Source of the DNA: Haplomitrium mnioides
Taxonomy: Eukaryota; Marchantiophyta; Haplomitriopsida; Calobryales
Length of the DNA stretch: 33,267 nt
Reading direction: 5' to 3'
Assembly: GCA_049999725.1 (NCBI GenBank)
Contig: JBNGIS010010371.1
Span: 1-33,267 of the forward strand
Shown: positions 10,101 to 22,000 of the stretch, in pieces
Numbering within the stretch: the first letter of the stretch is position 1
Layout: each line of letters begins with the position of its first letter
Notes under the pieces: model-generated
Told to the model about the DNA's origin: nothing
Databases searched by the model: none
What the model saw: only the letters and a program-made list of their open reading frames with translations
Translations under genes and position numbers: made by a program

Positions 10101-13089
10101 GATTGCAGACATTTGTGTTTGTAGCGTCAGAAGATACAGTTTACTCATGGAAGTACAAAGATTCTTTGGATCGTGTTCTATCAGCAACAGAGCCAACACC
10201 TGCACATGAGCATACCTTTCACATTGATGAACTGCAGTTTTCTGCCAATCAGGAGGCAACGAGCTGCTTCTTAAAAATACTTACAGTAGGATGGATTGTT
10301 GTTTAAATCGGTAATTGTAAAAATTGAGGTCAGGGTTGTTCTTTATCTCATGTACACTAAATTAGTCATGGCTCTAGAGAAGAAAGGGTGTGCAAACGAT
10401 GGTCTGCAAACATTTGAAATGCAAATCGCCATTGCAGATATTTTTTCTTCTGGACATGTGAAGATGTAATCAGCTAAACCAGCCTATGCTTGTTGATGCA
10501 GTCTATCGACTCGGAGGTAGAACTTCACAACAGTATGGATCAAATATGTTGTATCCGCTGTTCTCAAAAGTATTTATTAATAGGTCGAGAGTCAGGAATT
10601 GTACATCGTTATCGTTTGCCAAAGTTGACTCTTGAAACAAAGGACCTGCTACAGTGCAGACCCCAAGGTGATTGACTACTCCTTAGATGATTATAGTGCT
10701 GAGAAGGGTTTATTTTACCCATGAAAGAAACTCAGTAATACCAAGAACACTATTCAACTATTCAAGTGATTCCAAGCTTTGATGCTCTACGCCTTGATGG
10801 TGGATTGTACCCATGCAAACAGAGCATTATATTTGGAAACAAAGCTTACTTACCTGAATAAAAAGAAAAGAAAATATGTCTTTATATGTATGCCAAGATC
10901 GTTGACTTCATAGCCTGCTCAAATACATTTAAATCCTTAAAGTGTTACTGTCCTGTCTGATTGTTGGAGGGATATTGTTTATCCATGCGATCCACCATAT
11001 GCAAGTGAAGCATATTCTTTTCACAGGTTCTAGACTGAAAGCAGATCAGTGCAGCAACCTAAATCTTGGAGCAGAAATGTGAACTCTGGGTTCTTGGACA
11101 GGGACTCCAAGAAGATTTCAAAAAAACCCAAGCCAATCAAGTTGGCTAATGATAGTATAGAAGGGCTGGGAAGACGAAATTTAAAACCAGAAAGTTCCAC
11201 AAGGTACACAAAAAGGCCATGCTTTCGGCTTGGATAAACTACATATTTAGGGATTTGCTGAGCTGTCCACAAGGGTTAAGTTTCAGTCCCTAGAATTCTC
11301 TGGACAGAATGACCTTGGTATAAACTCTCACTGCTGTAAGTTTATGTTGTGTGTGTGGTCGAAAAGACCAAGCCATGGCTGTAATGCTTGTACTGTTCTT
11401 TCCTGGAGTGCTGCATCAGCAGCAGATCTACATATATGTTAAATCATTTCTCAGTTGAGTACTTTGAAACAAAGTGGTTTCTTCAAGAATATTCCTGGCA
11501 TGTTCTATGCTCTTACAACTTTTTAAGTCGATGGATATAAAAGAAAAGATAATGCTTGTCTTTCTGATCTTCAAGGTTCTATGCTCCATGCAGCTTTAGA
11601 GTTTAACTGTAACTCTACTCGACTATCTGTCATTGATGTCAATGGGGTGTTGACATTTTATGACCTGGTCAACAATCCAGTACAACCACAGGAGGTAGCT
11701 AAACTATGTAATGCTAACTTGTTAAGCTTTATGATTAGATCTCTTTATAAAAACCCGAATCAGACAGCAGAAAGATAGCTGTGAATTCCGAGTTCTTCAA
11801 TCGTTTCAAATAATAATAATTCTTGCCTGACATCTTCCCGGCGGTTGCCTTTTGAATTGCATTGACCTTGGTTTCTTCCTCTGCACTTAGTTCCTCTAGA
11901 GTATTGAATTTTGCATCTGGTGATTACTCTCTCTAATGAGTTTATGGATATGATTGGTGTGGAGGTGGCCTGTTTGTATTTCTTTGTTTAGTCCTTGCTG
12001 AAGATCAAACTGGATGACATTTTCATGCTTTGCTCAACAGATTCAGATGGGCAGCAAAGTTCCAGATTTTGAACGACGAGATGTGTGGAATATGAAATGG
12101 GCAGATGACAATCCAGACCTTCTGGCAGTCATGGAAAAGGCGCGAATGTACATTCTTCGTGGAACAGATCCTGAGGAGCCTGTCTCCTGTACAGCCTATC
12201 TGTGTAAATTTCATGACCTGCAGGTGTGTGGAAATGATTAATTGTGGTCATTTAGCCACCATGTAGTGAAATTGCAACAGATAGCCAATGGTAAAATCCA
12301 TATTTAAGGAGCACTTCTGTCTGTGCTAACAGTTCAACAATCAGCAGAGTCCAGATTTCATTTGTCTCTTAGGGTCTCCAAACGTTGCTGATTATATTTG
12401 TTGCAAAATATTCAATACCGAGTTGAAACTCTGAGTGCATTGCCAGATACAAGCAGTACAGCTGGATGAGGTGATGACACAGCCAGAACAACCAGGAAAG
12501 CAACATGTATTCAACTATGAAACCAAGTCACTGCGGGACACTCATCAAATGCTGGCGGTAGTTGAAATTCAAGATGCCTTCTTGTATGTAGAGGAGCATT
12601 CTCACCCCAGGCTCTGGATGTCCCTTGCAGAGCATGCACTAGAAACTCTCAATCTTTCAATTGCTGAAAAGGCAAGGTTGCTTCTTACCTCAACATTGAT
12701 GTCGCATTGAGGTTCATTTAGGAAAGATCTTTTATCCTTTTGTGTGATGTTACAGGCCTTTGTGAAATGCAAGAACTACTATGGAATACAGTTTGTCAAA
12801 CGGCTTCATATATTGAGAGACAGCCAGAAACAAGCAGCAGAGGTCACTATGTGCTTACAACTTTGGTATTTAAAGTAACAAACTTCCCGTCAACAATAGA
12901 ATGCATTCAAATTTAGTCCATTTTCTTTCGAGAGGAATGCATTGCTTCTCAAGTTACTGAAATATATTTCTTTGGATTTTAGGTCTGTGTGTACTTTAAA
13001 AAATTTGATGAAGCCGAAAAAATGTATCTTGATATGGATAGAAGTGACCTGGCCATTGACTTGCGCATGAAGATGGGAGACTGGTTTAT
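7101..13089 (+). CDS. IFT121: IFT121 exons 1-15 (WD40 propellers and start of solenoid)
   Basis: Exons: 7101-7217, 7303-7488, 7561-7782, 7930-8106, 8335-8543, 8753-8938, 9418-9487, 9702-9806, 10109-10285, 10502-10667, 11594-11694, 12041-12223, 12447-12671, 12756-12842, 12983-13089. Landmarks: [11 protein letters not shown] (exon 1), [10 protein letters not shown] (2), MINNRNKS and KICIVYEDG (3), LLDTGM (5), [13 protein letters not shown] (6), CNAIGNP (8), LIGRESG (10), NGVLTFYDL (11), [17 protein letters not shown] (12), [17 protein letters not shown] (14), [11 protein letters not shown] (15). Introns 1, 5 and 13 use GC donors; intron 5 has an in-frame GT alternative. Exon 9's 3' edge (10285) and exon 11's 5' edge (11594) are the least certain. 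The exon 11 edge was chosen because it gives the family's exact spacing; an upstream acceptor at 11576 would add six codons. Confidence 0.88.
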
Positions 13090-16000
13090 GTAAGCTTCCT
13101 GCACAGTGTGTTGTAACCCCTATTCATGAATGTACAAACAGGACTTGTTATTTGATTAGGTTTATGTGTGATATTGATGAGACACCAAGTAGTGGGAACG
13201 AGTTGCTGTAGCTGTAGAAAGAGTTTGGGGATCTCCAGCTAACCCCTATTCATGAAGATACAAAAAGGATTTAGTGTATTGTTGAGGTTGATGCCTGATA
13301 TTGATGAGACACATCCATGTGGGAATGTGTTGCTGTACTCCTAGATGAATTTACCAGCATACACCTTAACAATCTCTATATCTAAATTCAAAAAGCATTA
13401 AGGAGTGATGTCTTAAAGAGTTTGGGGATCTCGTGGCTGAAAAGGGAATCCAAATCCAGATCAGGACAGTCCTGCTCACAAAGAGACTGAATGGCATGCT
13501 GGTAGAAAATACCACAAGTTCTCACAACGGAGGAAAGGATTCACAGAACCACTTTTCAGCAGGAGGAATGCTTGGTGTGATGCCTGTGGTAGATGGGAGA
13601 AAACCCGAAGTTAGGAGAAATGAGAGTGCATTCTGGAAGCCTTTGACAGAGCATGGGACGCTAGGCATTTTCTCTGCATCTGTGATGAGAGAACTGTTTT
13701 TTTGGAATCTAGACGTTGGAATTTGGATTGAGGGTATTCATTTGGTGATGTTTTCTAGGCTAGATCCTAAAAGGGATTGAATGGTTTTGGTTTTCTTTGT
13801 TGCTTTGCTTGATTGTTGGCTGTGGCTGTTTCTGTGATGCTAATAAAGGTTTTGCTTTCAGTGTTGAAAAAATCATAGAGAGATCAAAGAGCTGTAGCTG
13901 ATACTTGTGAAGGCTGATCATTCAGCCTCTTCTCATGTACTTTATTATCAAAAGTATCTCTACAGCAAACAAGCAAGCAAGAGTGTCTATGAAGTGAGTG
14001 CCCCCCACTTCTTTATATACTCACAAGGCTAACCTCCTTAGCCACACAACTAAACTTAGGGTTGATATCACAAGACTGAAATTAGGGTTCGAAATTAGGT
14101 TCAACCCTAAAACACAAAACACACAGGCTGCCATGTCAGCCTCGCTCATAGCCAGTAGTGACCCTAATTGAGCGCAATGTCTCAATACTCCCCCTCGAGC
14201 TCAACGCATGTACTCCAAGTCGATCTCTGAATTTCCGCAGCTTCTCTGTGCCCAATGACTTGGTGAAATTATCAGCCACCTGATCCTCAGTGCTGACATA
14301 TTTCAGATCAACCATCCTTGCCAAAACTTTCTCCCTCACATAGTGATAGTACACCTCAATGTGCTTTGAGTGTGCATGAAAAACTGGATTGTTAGCCAGC
14401 TGGATACTGCTTATATTATCACAGTAAACCTCCACTGGTCTTTTCACACTAACTCCCAAATCATGCAAAAATGCATTCTTTACATCCATTTGATGTAAGG
14501 ACCATTGTTTTGCTGCAGCCAATGCAATGACTGCTCTTACTGTTGTCATTCTTGCCACCGGACTGAATGTTTCTTCATAATCTATGCCCTGGGTTTGTGC
14601 ATACCCTTTGGCAACCAACCTTGCTTTGAATCTGCTTATGCTCCCATCTTCATGTCTCTTTAGCTTGTATACCCACTTGCATCCAATGGGTTTCTTCTCT
14701 TTGGGTAATGTAACCAAATCCCATGTTTGGTTTTTATGAAGAGCATCCATCTCTTCTACCATAGCAGACTCCCATCTTTCATCACCGATAGCATCATCAA
14801 ATTTGACAGGTTTTCTCCATGACAACCTGCACCATATATGCATGATGAGATGCAGTGAACCCCTTAAATACCCAGTCTGTCAGTAGGATATTTCACTCTT
14901 TCACTTCTATGCACAGGTACACCTTTCACTTTCTGTTCTGACTGTCTTGAACCTGGCGTTGTAACTGAAGGCAATCCTAACTCTTCATCAATACTCTCTG
15001 GTTCACTACCATAGGAATCATCATGAGAACTCCGTGCTGTCATATCTGCAACACTTTCCTGTGTTGTACTGGTTGAAACATGTTGCTCCAAATTGCTGTG
15101 CAGTCTTCCTTGCCATGGACTATTGCTGTTGCTACTACTTCCACTTTGTGGACCACTCTGTTCTGTCACAACCTGTTTTCTTTTCACATCCTGTTCTGTC
15201 ACAACCTGTTTTCCTTTGGCATCAACTGTGTCATCCTCAATTTTTGGACCATACCAAGTACTTAACTCATCAAAGACTACATCTCTACTTACCCTTAGCA
15301 TTCGTGTAGTAGGACAGAAACATCTGTAGCCTTTCTGCTCCTGAGAATATCCAATGAAGACACATTTCTCAGCTTTGGGATCCAATTTGTTGCTTGTTTC
15401 GGCTGGTACATGTACATATGCAATGCTGCCAAACACTTTCAAATGTGAAATATCTGGACGTCTTCCTGTGAACTCCTCTGGTGTCATTCCATGAACTGAC
15501 GCAGTAGGAGTTCGATTCAGAATGTAGACAGCTGTTGATACTGCCTCTGCCCAATAATAATGAGGCATATTCTTTTCATTCATTAAGGCACGTGCCACCT
15601 CTGCTATATGCGTGTTTTTCCTTTCAGCAACCCCATTCTGTTGGGGTGTATATCTGCATGTCTGTTTCCTCTTAATACCTGCCTTCAACAGATACTTACT
15701 GAATTCTGTGGAGAAATATTCTCCACCTCCATCAGACCGCAAACACTTTATTGGGTGTCCTTTCTCTTTTTCAACCATTGCTCGGAAGTTCTTGAAGTGA
15801 TCAAACACTTCACTCTTCTGCTTCATGAAATATATCCACATCTCCCTTGAACAATCATCAATAAATGTCACATAATATGTGCATCCTCCAATGGACTGTG
15901 TTTTGGTAGGACCCCATACATCTGAGTGTATCAAGTCAAGTGGCCTCCCTGCCACATATGCATCATGAGGAAATGGCTTCCTTGACTGCTTACCGAATTG

Positions 16001-19000
16001 GCAAGCTTCACACACCTTCTGCATTCCTTCCACTTTAAACCTGGGCAGCCCACTGACTACTCTTAAACTCTGCATGCTTCTCAATCTCTGTATGTTGACA
16101 TGCCCAATACGCTTATGCCAAATCTCTATATCTGACACAACTCCAGTACCATTCTTTTCCTCATAAATGACAGATGAGTACCCATGTTGCATAACAAACA
16201 ATGTCTCATTATTTGTTTTACTGGAACCTGCATAGTTCCCTTGAACTCTGTTGTTCCTCAAATCATTCTGTTTCTTATAACAGTCTCTGGCCATGTGACC
16301 TGGCTTGCCATAATAAAAACAATCTGATCCTGAATTCTGATATTGAACTCTGCGTCCTCGATTACTCCCGCTGCCTCTAAATTGGCTTCTGCCGTATGAA
16401 TTTGACTGTTGATGCTGCTGACTTTGCACAGTCTCATTTGAACGGCCTCTTCCAGAGCCGCCTCTTCCATAACCTCTGCCTCGGCCTCTACCTCTGTTAG
16501 AGTAGAAAACTTGTTCCTGGTTGCCTTGACTACTTGATGCTCCTCCACCAAGGTCAAGTTCTTCTGCAACAAGCATAGAAATGAGCTGTGTAAACGACGT
16601 AGCTCCCTCTCTTGTTCTCATTGACGTCTTAAACTGCTTGTATTCTTTGCCCAATCCATTCAGGCATACTGCCACCATGGCACTCTCTTTCACATCTTCT
16701 CCTAAATTCACTAGCTGTTCAGCTAGTGATTTAATTTTCAAGGCATAGGCATTGATATTGAGTTGTTCTTTCTGCAAATTGAAAAACTCCATCTGCAGTG
16801 TCAGCTTCCTTGCATCTGATGTGACTGCATATCTATTCTTCAAAATATCCCAAGCTTCCTTGGGTGTCTTTGGTGCAGATACATATCCCATCATCTTATC
16901 ATCAACACTGATGGTAAGCCAGTATAGCAACTTATGAACCTTCTCAATATAAATCCTGAATGCTTGCATTTCAGCAGCGAATGGGTTTGGACTCGGATGG
17001 GTTTGGACTCAACACGGGCTCTGCTTCAGCACCTGTGATGAAATCCCAGAAACCTCTACCTTTGATAAAGTTGGTCATTCTCACAGACCAAACACTGTAA
17101 CTGTTCTCATTGAGTTTCTCACTTACAATCTGAGAAATCCCATCTGCCATTTGAACCCTCAAGAAATTCGAAACTCTGTGTGTCACCTCCTGTGACCACC
17201 TTCGAAATCACGATATGCAGGAGAAGAATCGCTGCAACCTTCTCTGTTGATGCTTCAGTCTTCACAATAATAACTTCACAATAATAGATCATATGGAGGC
17301 AAATAAAATCAGATTAGCGATTCACCAGGAATCAGCTTTGAAGAAGCACCAAATCAATTGAGGATTGACTCAATTTTTGCCAGACACTCTCTCTATTCAT
17401 GAACCTTGCTCTCTATTCATGAATCTTGCTGCCTATTCATGAATCTTGCTCTCTATTCATGAATCTTGATCTCTATTCATGAACCTGCTCTGATACCATG
17501 TTGAAAAAATCATAGAGAGATCAAAGAGCTGTAGCTGAGACTTGTGAAGGCTGATCATTCAGCTTCTTCTCATATACTTTATTATCAAAAGTATCTCTAC
17601 AGCAAACAAGCAAGCAAGAGTGTCTATGAAGTGAGTGCCCCCCACTTCTTTATATACTCACAAGGCTAACCTCCTTAGCCACACAAACTAAACTTAGGGT
17701 TGATATCACAAGACTGAAATTAGGGTTCGAAATTAGGTTCAACCCTAAAACACAAAACACACAGGCTGCAATGTCAGCCTGGCTCATAGCCAGTAGTAAC
17801 CCTAATTGAGCTTGATGTCTCAATATTCAGTCAACAAAACAGAGAAAAATTGGTGGTGCCTCTGTGTCCGGTAGGTCTTCACAGTGACTTGTAAAGTAGA
17901 TTGGAGGCCTACCTTCTGAGGTTGCACCTTGTTGCCCACATCGAACCATTTGGTTGTTTCACATCTGAGTAGGTGTGAGCCATTCAGAGTTCTGTGAGTG
18001 TGTATGAGATAGAGTGACATTTGTATCAGGCCCTTTGGTGTGGCTGGATGTTGGAAGTTGAAGTTTGCATTTTGCTGCTGTAAATTGAACATGACTAGCA
18101 ACAGTTAGTTATTGTTAAGTAATGGTTAATTGGTTAGTTAGTTGGTTATTGTGAAACTAGTTAGTTGTAATTAGCTGAAGGGGAGCCACGTGTCAGGGGC
18201 ACAAGGAATTACAGTTGAATTTGTTTCTAGCGTAAAACTGGAGACATCGCTATCTCTGATTGGGATGATCGGGCACAGAATGATTGCGTGCTGATTTTGT
18301 TTATTGGGGAGATCATCAATGTGACCACGATAATGTCGTGTACTGTAGTGCAGGTGTAAGGTAAGGAGGAAACTTATCTCCTGTGTTTATATACTCACAA
18401 GCAACTCTCATAGAGGGAGCCTCACTTGCAAGTCCTCCAGTGTCACAAGAGTTCTGGCATTTCCTATTGTTTCCTATCAACAGTCAACTACAGAGGAGGA
18501 AGGTAGCTCTGTGTTTTCAGCATCGCTGCTCTTCAAGCATCTGGCGCTTTCTTGCTGCAATCGTGTGGTCTGGTGCATTACACTCTGTATTATCCTCTGA
18601 TAATTCATTATGGGCTAATCGACCATAAGGGACTTGGGTATTGGGAGGTTCAGTATGTATTCTATAGAAAAGTTCGTAGGATGACTTCCTGGACTGGAAG
18701 GCAAAGATGCAGCTGATGGACTATCAAAGTATGTGAGCAGTGCATTTCCACTCTGTTCCAGCAGCAAAAAAATGTGAGCTGCTTCTCAATTTCCCACATG
18801 GGTAAGAAGCAGTTCACCCAAGTGAAAACCCTCACTACTGCAAGTGAGGTGTGGAATAGTCTCAGAAACTTAGAATTTTCTTTGCCAGAAGGTCTAGCTT
18901 ACACTGGCCATTGTCATATGCCCTGAGCCCGGGGTCCTGGCCAAGCTCTGAGATATGCTGCGTGTGATCTGAAGTTTGGCAGCCATTGATTCTTTTTTGG

Positions 19001-22000
19001 TTTGTTTCACAGAGTGTAATGCTCAATGACTTATTTTTCTGTTTTTTTTTGACAGGAAGTGAAAACATTATTTCCACACATCAAATACAACCGCCAAAGT
19101 GGCAAAACATCAAAGTCTGGACTAAAGCAAACCACTTCCTCAATGGTAGCCAAGTCGGGACACTAAGGTGTCCAGCGACAGCTACCCAACAATAAAATCT
19201 ATCACATGTTCTCCTGAGGTACATCACTAGCCCCAGGCCATCAATCTAGAAAATAATCAACATTAACTACCAGTCAATTGTATGACAAAGCCAACTCCAG
19301 TAAATCTGATAGCTTGAGACACTGTCTTTATTCTGGTTCCACTGAGGTTCGAGAGGGGATTACATTGTGCAACAGTGAATCCTCCTCCGATGAGCCTTCC
19401 AAGGATTCATCATTGTCCTCCATAATTTTCTTTCCCAGAATGTCTGCTTTAGAAAATCTTGTTTGGTCCACCTTTCTGGCCGTGATCTGCCCTGTCATTT
19501 TCCCTGAACCGGGGGTCCTGGCCAAGCTTTGAGATCTGCTGTGTGTGATTCGAATTTCAACAGCCAAAGATTCTTTCTTTGGTTTGTTGTGCCGAGTGTG
19601 GCGGTTGATGACCTTCCAGCTGTTCTCACCCATGTCAGCAGGAAGCTCCTCCTCTGTTACCACTTGGTTGTCGACTTGCCTTGCATTCGCAACTACCGCA
19701 TCATCTATCACATCATGTGCCCTTTCTTGTCCCATCTTCTCTCCAGAGCCATTAGCCAACTCATCTAGCGTCTCTCCTTGAGCTGGCCTGGGGTTTACTG
19801 GGTTCTTCCTCCCTGGATCTGTACTGTTTTCAGAGTCTTTTTGTACTAGATCTTTACAAAAATTCTCTGTGGGTGGATTAGAGTCAGCCTGATTTCTGTC
19901 TTCCACTCCTTGTGCTGATCCCAATCCCCCTTCTTTCTTTCTCTTCATGCATGTTTCCCACACCACCGGAGCTTTGCAGTTTTCCCCAATTCCTGACCAG
20001 AAGAAGTTTCTCACCAGCTGTTTGATTTCTATAAAGGGGGAGCTGCTCCCTACCCAGGAAGAAGCAAAGTACCAGATGGACCCCAGGAGGATTTGATTGA
20101 TGATTAACAGTCTTCCTGGCAGACTGATATATCTATTGCACCAAAACTTGAGCTTCGATCTGATTCTGTCCACCAAGATGTTCTTAATTCCTTGTAGACC
20201 GCTTTGAAGGCCAAACGGAATACCAAGGATTTTCAAGGTTGTATCCTTTTCTGCTCATTCCGAGTTACAGCCAATGTTCCACCCTTGCGGTCTAGGTCGT
20301 GAGCTGATCCAAATGGTAGATGATTTTTCCCAGTTGATATTCTGTCCAGGAACCTTGGAGAAGGTACGCAGCACCTTTATTGCCTTTAGCAAGCTCTGTT
20401 CTTCTCCTGCCAAAGATAGAAGAGTGTCATCAGCATATTGGGAAAAGAGATGATGCCTACCCAATGGAATAGATATCCCTTTTACTTGTTAGTTGAGTGC
20501 TGTGTTATTGAGAAGGTGTCACGATGCATCTGCCACGACGAGATACAGAACAGGAGCTAGAGGGCAGCCTTGACGAACTGATTGCTGTATAGGGATGGAG
20601 CGGGAGGGAAGGCCATTAAGGCTGATTGCAGAAGTGGCATTTGTTGTTGTCACCTTCACATAGCCAATGAATTTTTGACCGAACCCTATGGCCTCTAATA
20701 CTTTGAACAAGAACTCCCAGTCCACTGTGTCATAAGTTTTCTCGAAGTCCACTTTCAGGAAAACACAATCTTGTCCTGATGAGGGAGCCCAGTCCTTGGT
20801 CTCAACTGCAGAAATCACATTGTCAAGGATGTATCTATTCGGCAGAAAGGCTGATTACTCTGTATTAACTATCCCTGTCAGAACTTTTTGCAACCTAAGG
20901 AAATTACTTTGGTGAAGATCTTGTAAGAGGTATTCAGAAGGGAGATGGGTCTCCAGTTGGAGACTAGAGTCTTATCGGCACCCTTGTCAATCAAGGAGAT
21001 TGTGCCTTTGTTGAGCTCAACACTGAACCATTGTCGTCTAACAGCTTCCGAGATCATGGCTGCGTAGTCTTTTGCAATCCACTTCCAACAACATTTGTAG
21101 AAATGGCTAGGGAGACCATCTGGTCCTGGGAGCTTAAGCCCTCCCATGCTAGCCAAGGCCTTCATGTACTCTTGTTCACTGGGAGGGTCATCCGGCATGG
21201 TCCGCTGGGCAGGGGAGATGCGTGAGGGGATGTGCCTGAGTGTCTCTTCTTGGGCCATCACTCTTAGTGGATCATCTGCCCTGCAGCTAAAAATAGTGGA
21301 CAGATAGTCTACTAACCTCTTTTCTGTGTCCTTCCATTCAACAAGTTCTTCTTGTGCAGGCCCCTTTAGTTCTACTATCTCAGCTGAAGCTTTCTGTTCC
21401 TGGTTAGAGCTGAAAAAGAACTTGTTCATTTTATCCCCTTCAAACCACTTGGTACTTGAAGGGATCCTGGCTCCTTTGGCTCTGTAATCTTCAAAGAACT
21501 CCAGAGCTATCATATGTCTATCTAGTTCCTCTTGGAGAAGAGTGTTGTTCTGGTCTTCCTCAACCTGAGCTCTGAGAGTAGTTACTTTGCCCCTGTGCAT
21601 CACGTCTTCTGCCCTCCTGAGGTAGGCTTTTCTGAATTCGAATTCTCTCAGCCATTTAGTGATTCTGCTGACTGCCTTATCCCACCATTTCGACTGCCTG
21701 TTGGCTCCTTTGGCTGGTCTTGGCACAGAACCCCAAAGTTCCCCCAACTTAGTGACTACTGACGAATCTTCAAGGTGGGAGATATTCAGCCTGAAAGAAA
21801 CTAGTTTTGAGAGCCGAGTGACCCTTGAACATTAACTCCATGGATATAGGTAGATGGTCAGAGCGTGACAAGCCACCCACATTGATGACCTTAGCCCTGT
21901 AGGACTGATGCAAGAGACCTGCTGGGATGTAAAATCTATCCAGTCTTGCAAGTATTCGCTGTTGGAAATTGGCAGCTCACATTTTGGTGAGCATGTTCAT

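Larger units (their letters stand above)
13862..17825 (-). mobile_element. Copia retrotransposon (Copia-1), structurally complete but internally deleted
   Basis: This 3,964-bp element lies on the minus strand with two near-identical LTRs (326 and 327 bp), PBS, PPT and a perfect 5-bp duplication (TTCAG). Comparing the LTRs by eye I count about nine substitutions and one 1-bp indel, roughly 3% divergence, so it is fairly recent. Gag, a gag-pre-integrase domain and integrase are present. Protease and most of RT/RNase H are deleted, so it could move only with help from a relative. It sits inside an older LINE tail in IFT121 intron 15. The related gag/protease fragment at 30289-31518 shows that a longer family member exists. 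Confidence 0.95.

Noticed and set aside
11576-11593. Earlier acceptor for exon 11 (tcaag|gttctatg)
   Set aside because: In frame, but it adds six residues absent from the family; the acceptor at 11593 aligns exactly.
13433-13780. 115-codon open frame in the LINE tail
   Set aside because: No recognised domain, and another frame looks equally plausible; more likely LINE remnant.
15034-16572. Open frames opposite or overlapping the Copia-1 integrase and gag
   Set aside because: Shadows of the strongly coding minus-strand frame.
17389-17480. CRISPR-like direct repeat
   Set aside because: 20-bp units are contiguous with no spacers and lie in a Copia leader of a plant genome.
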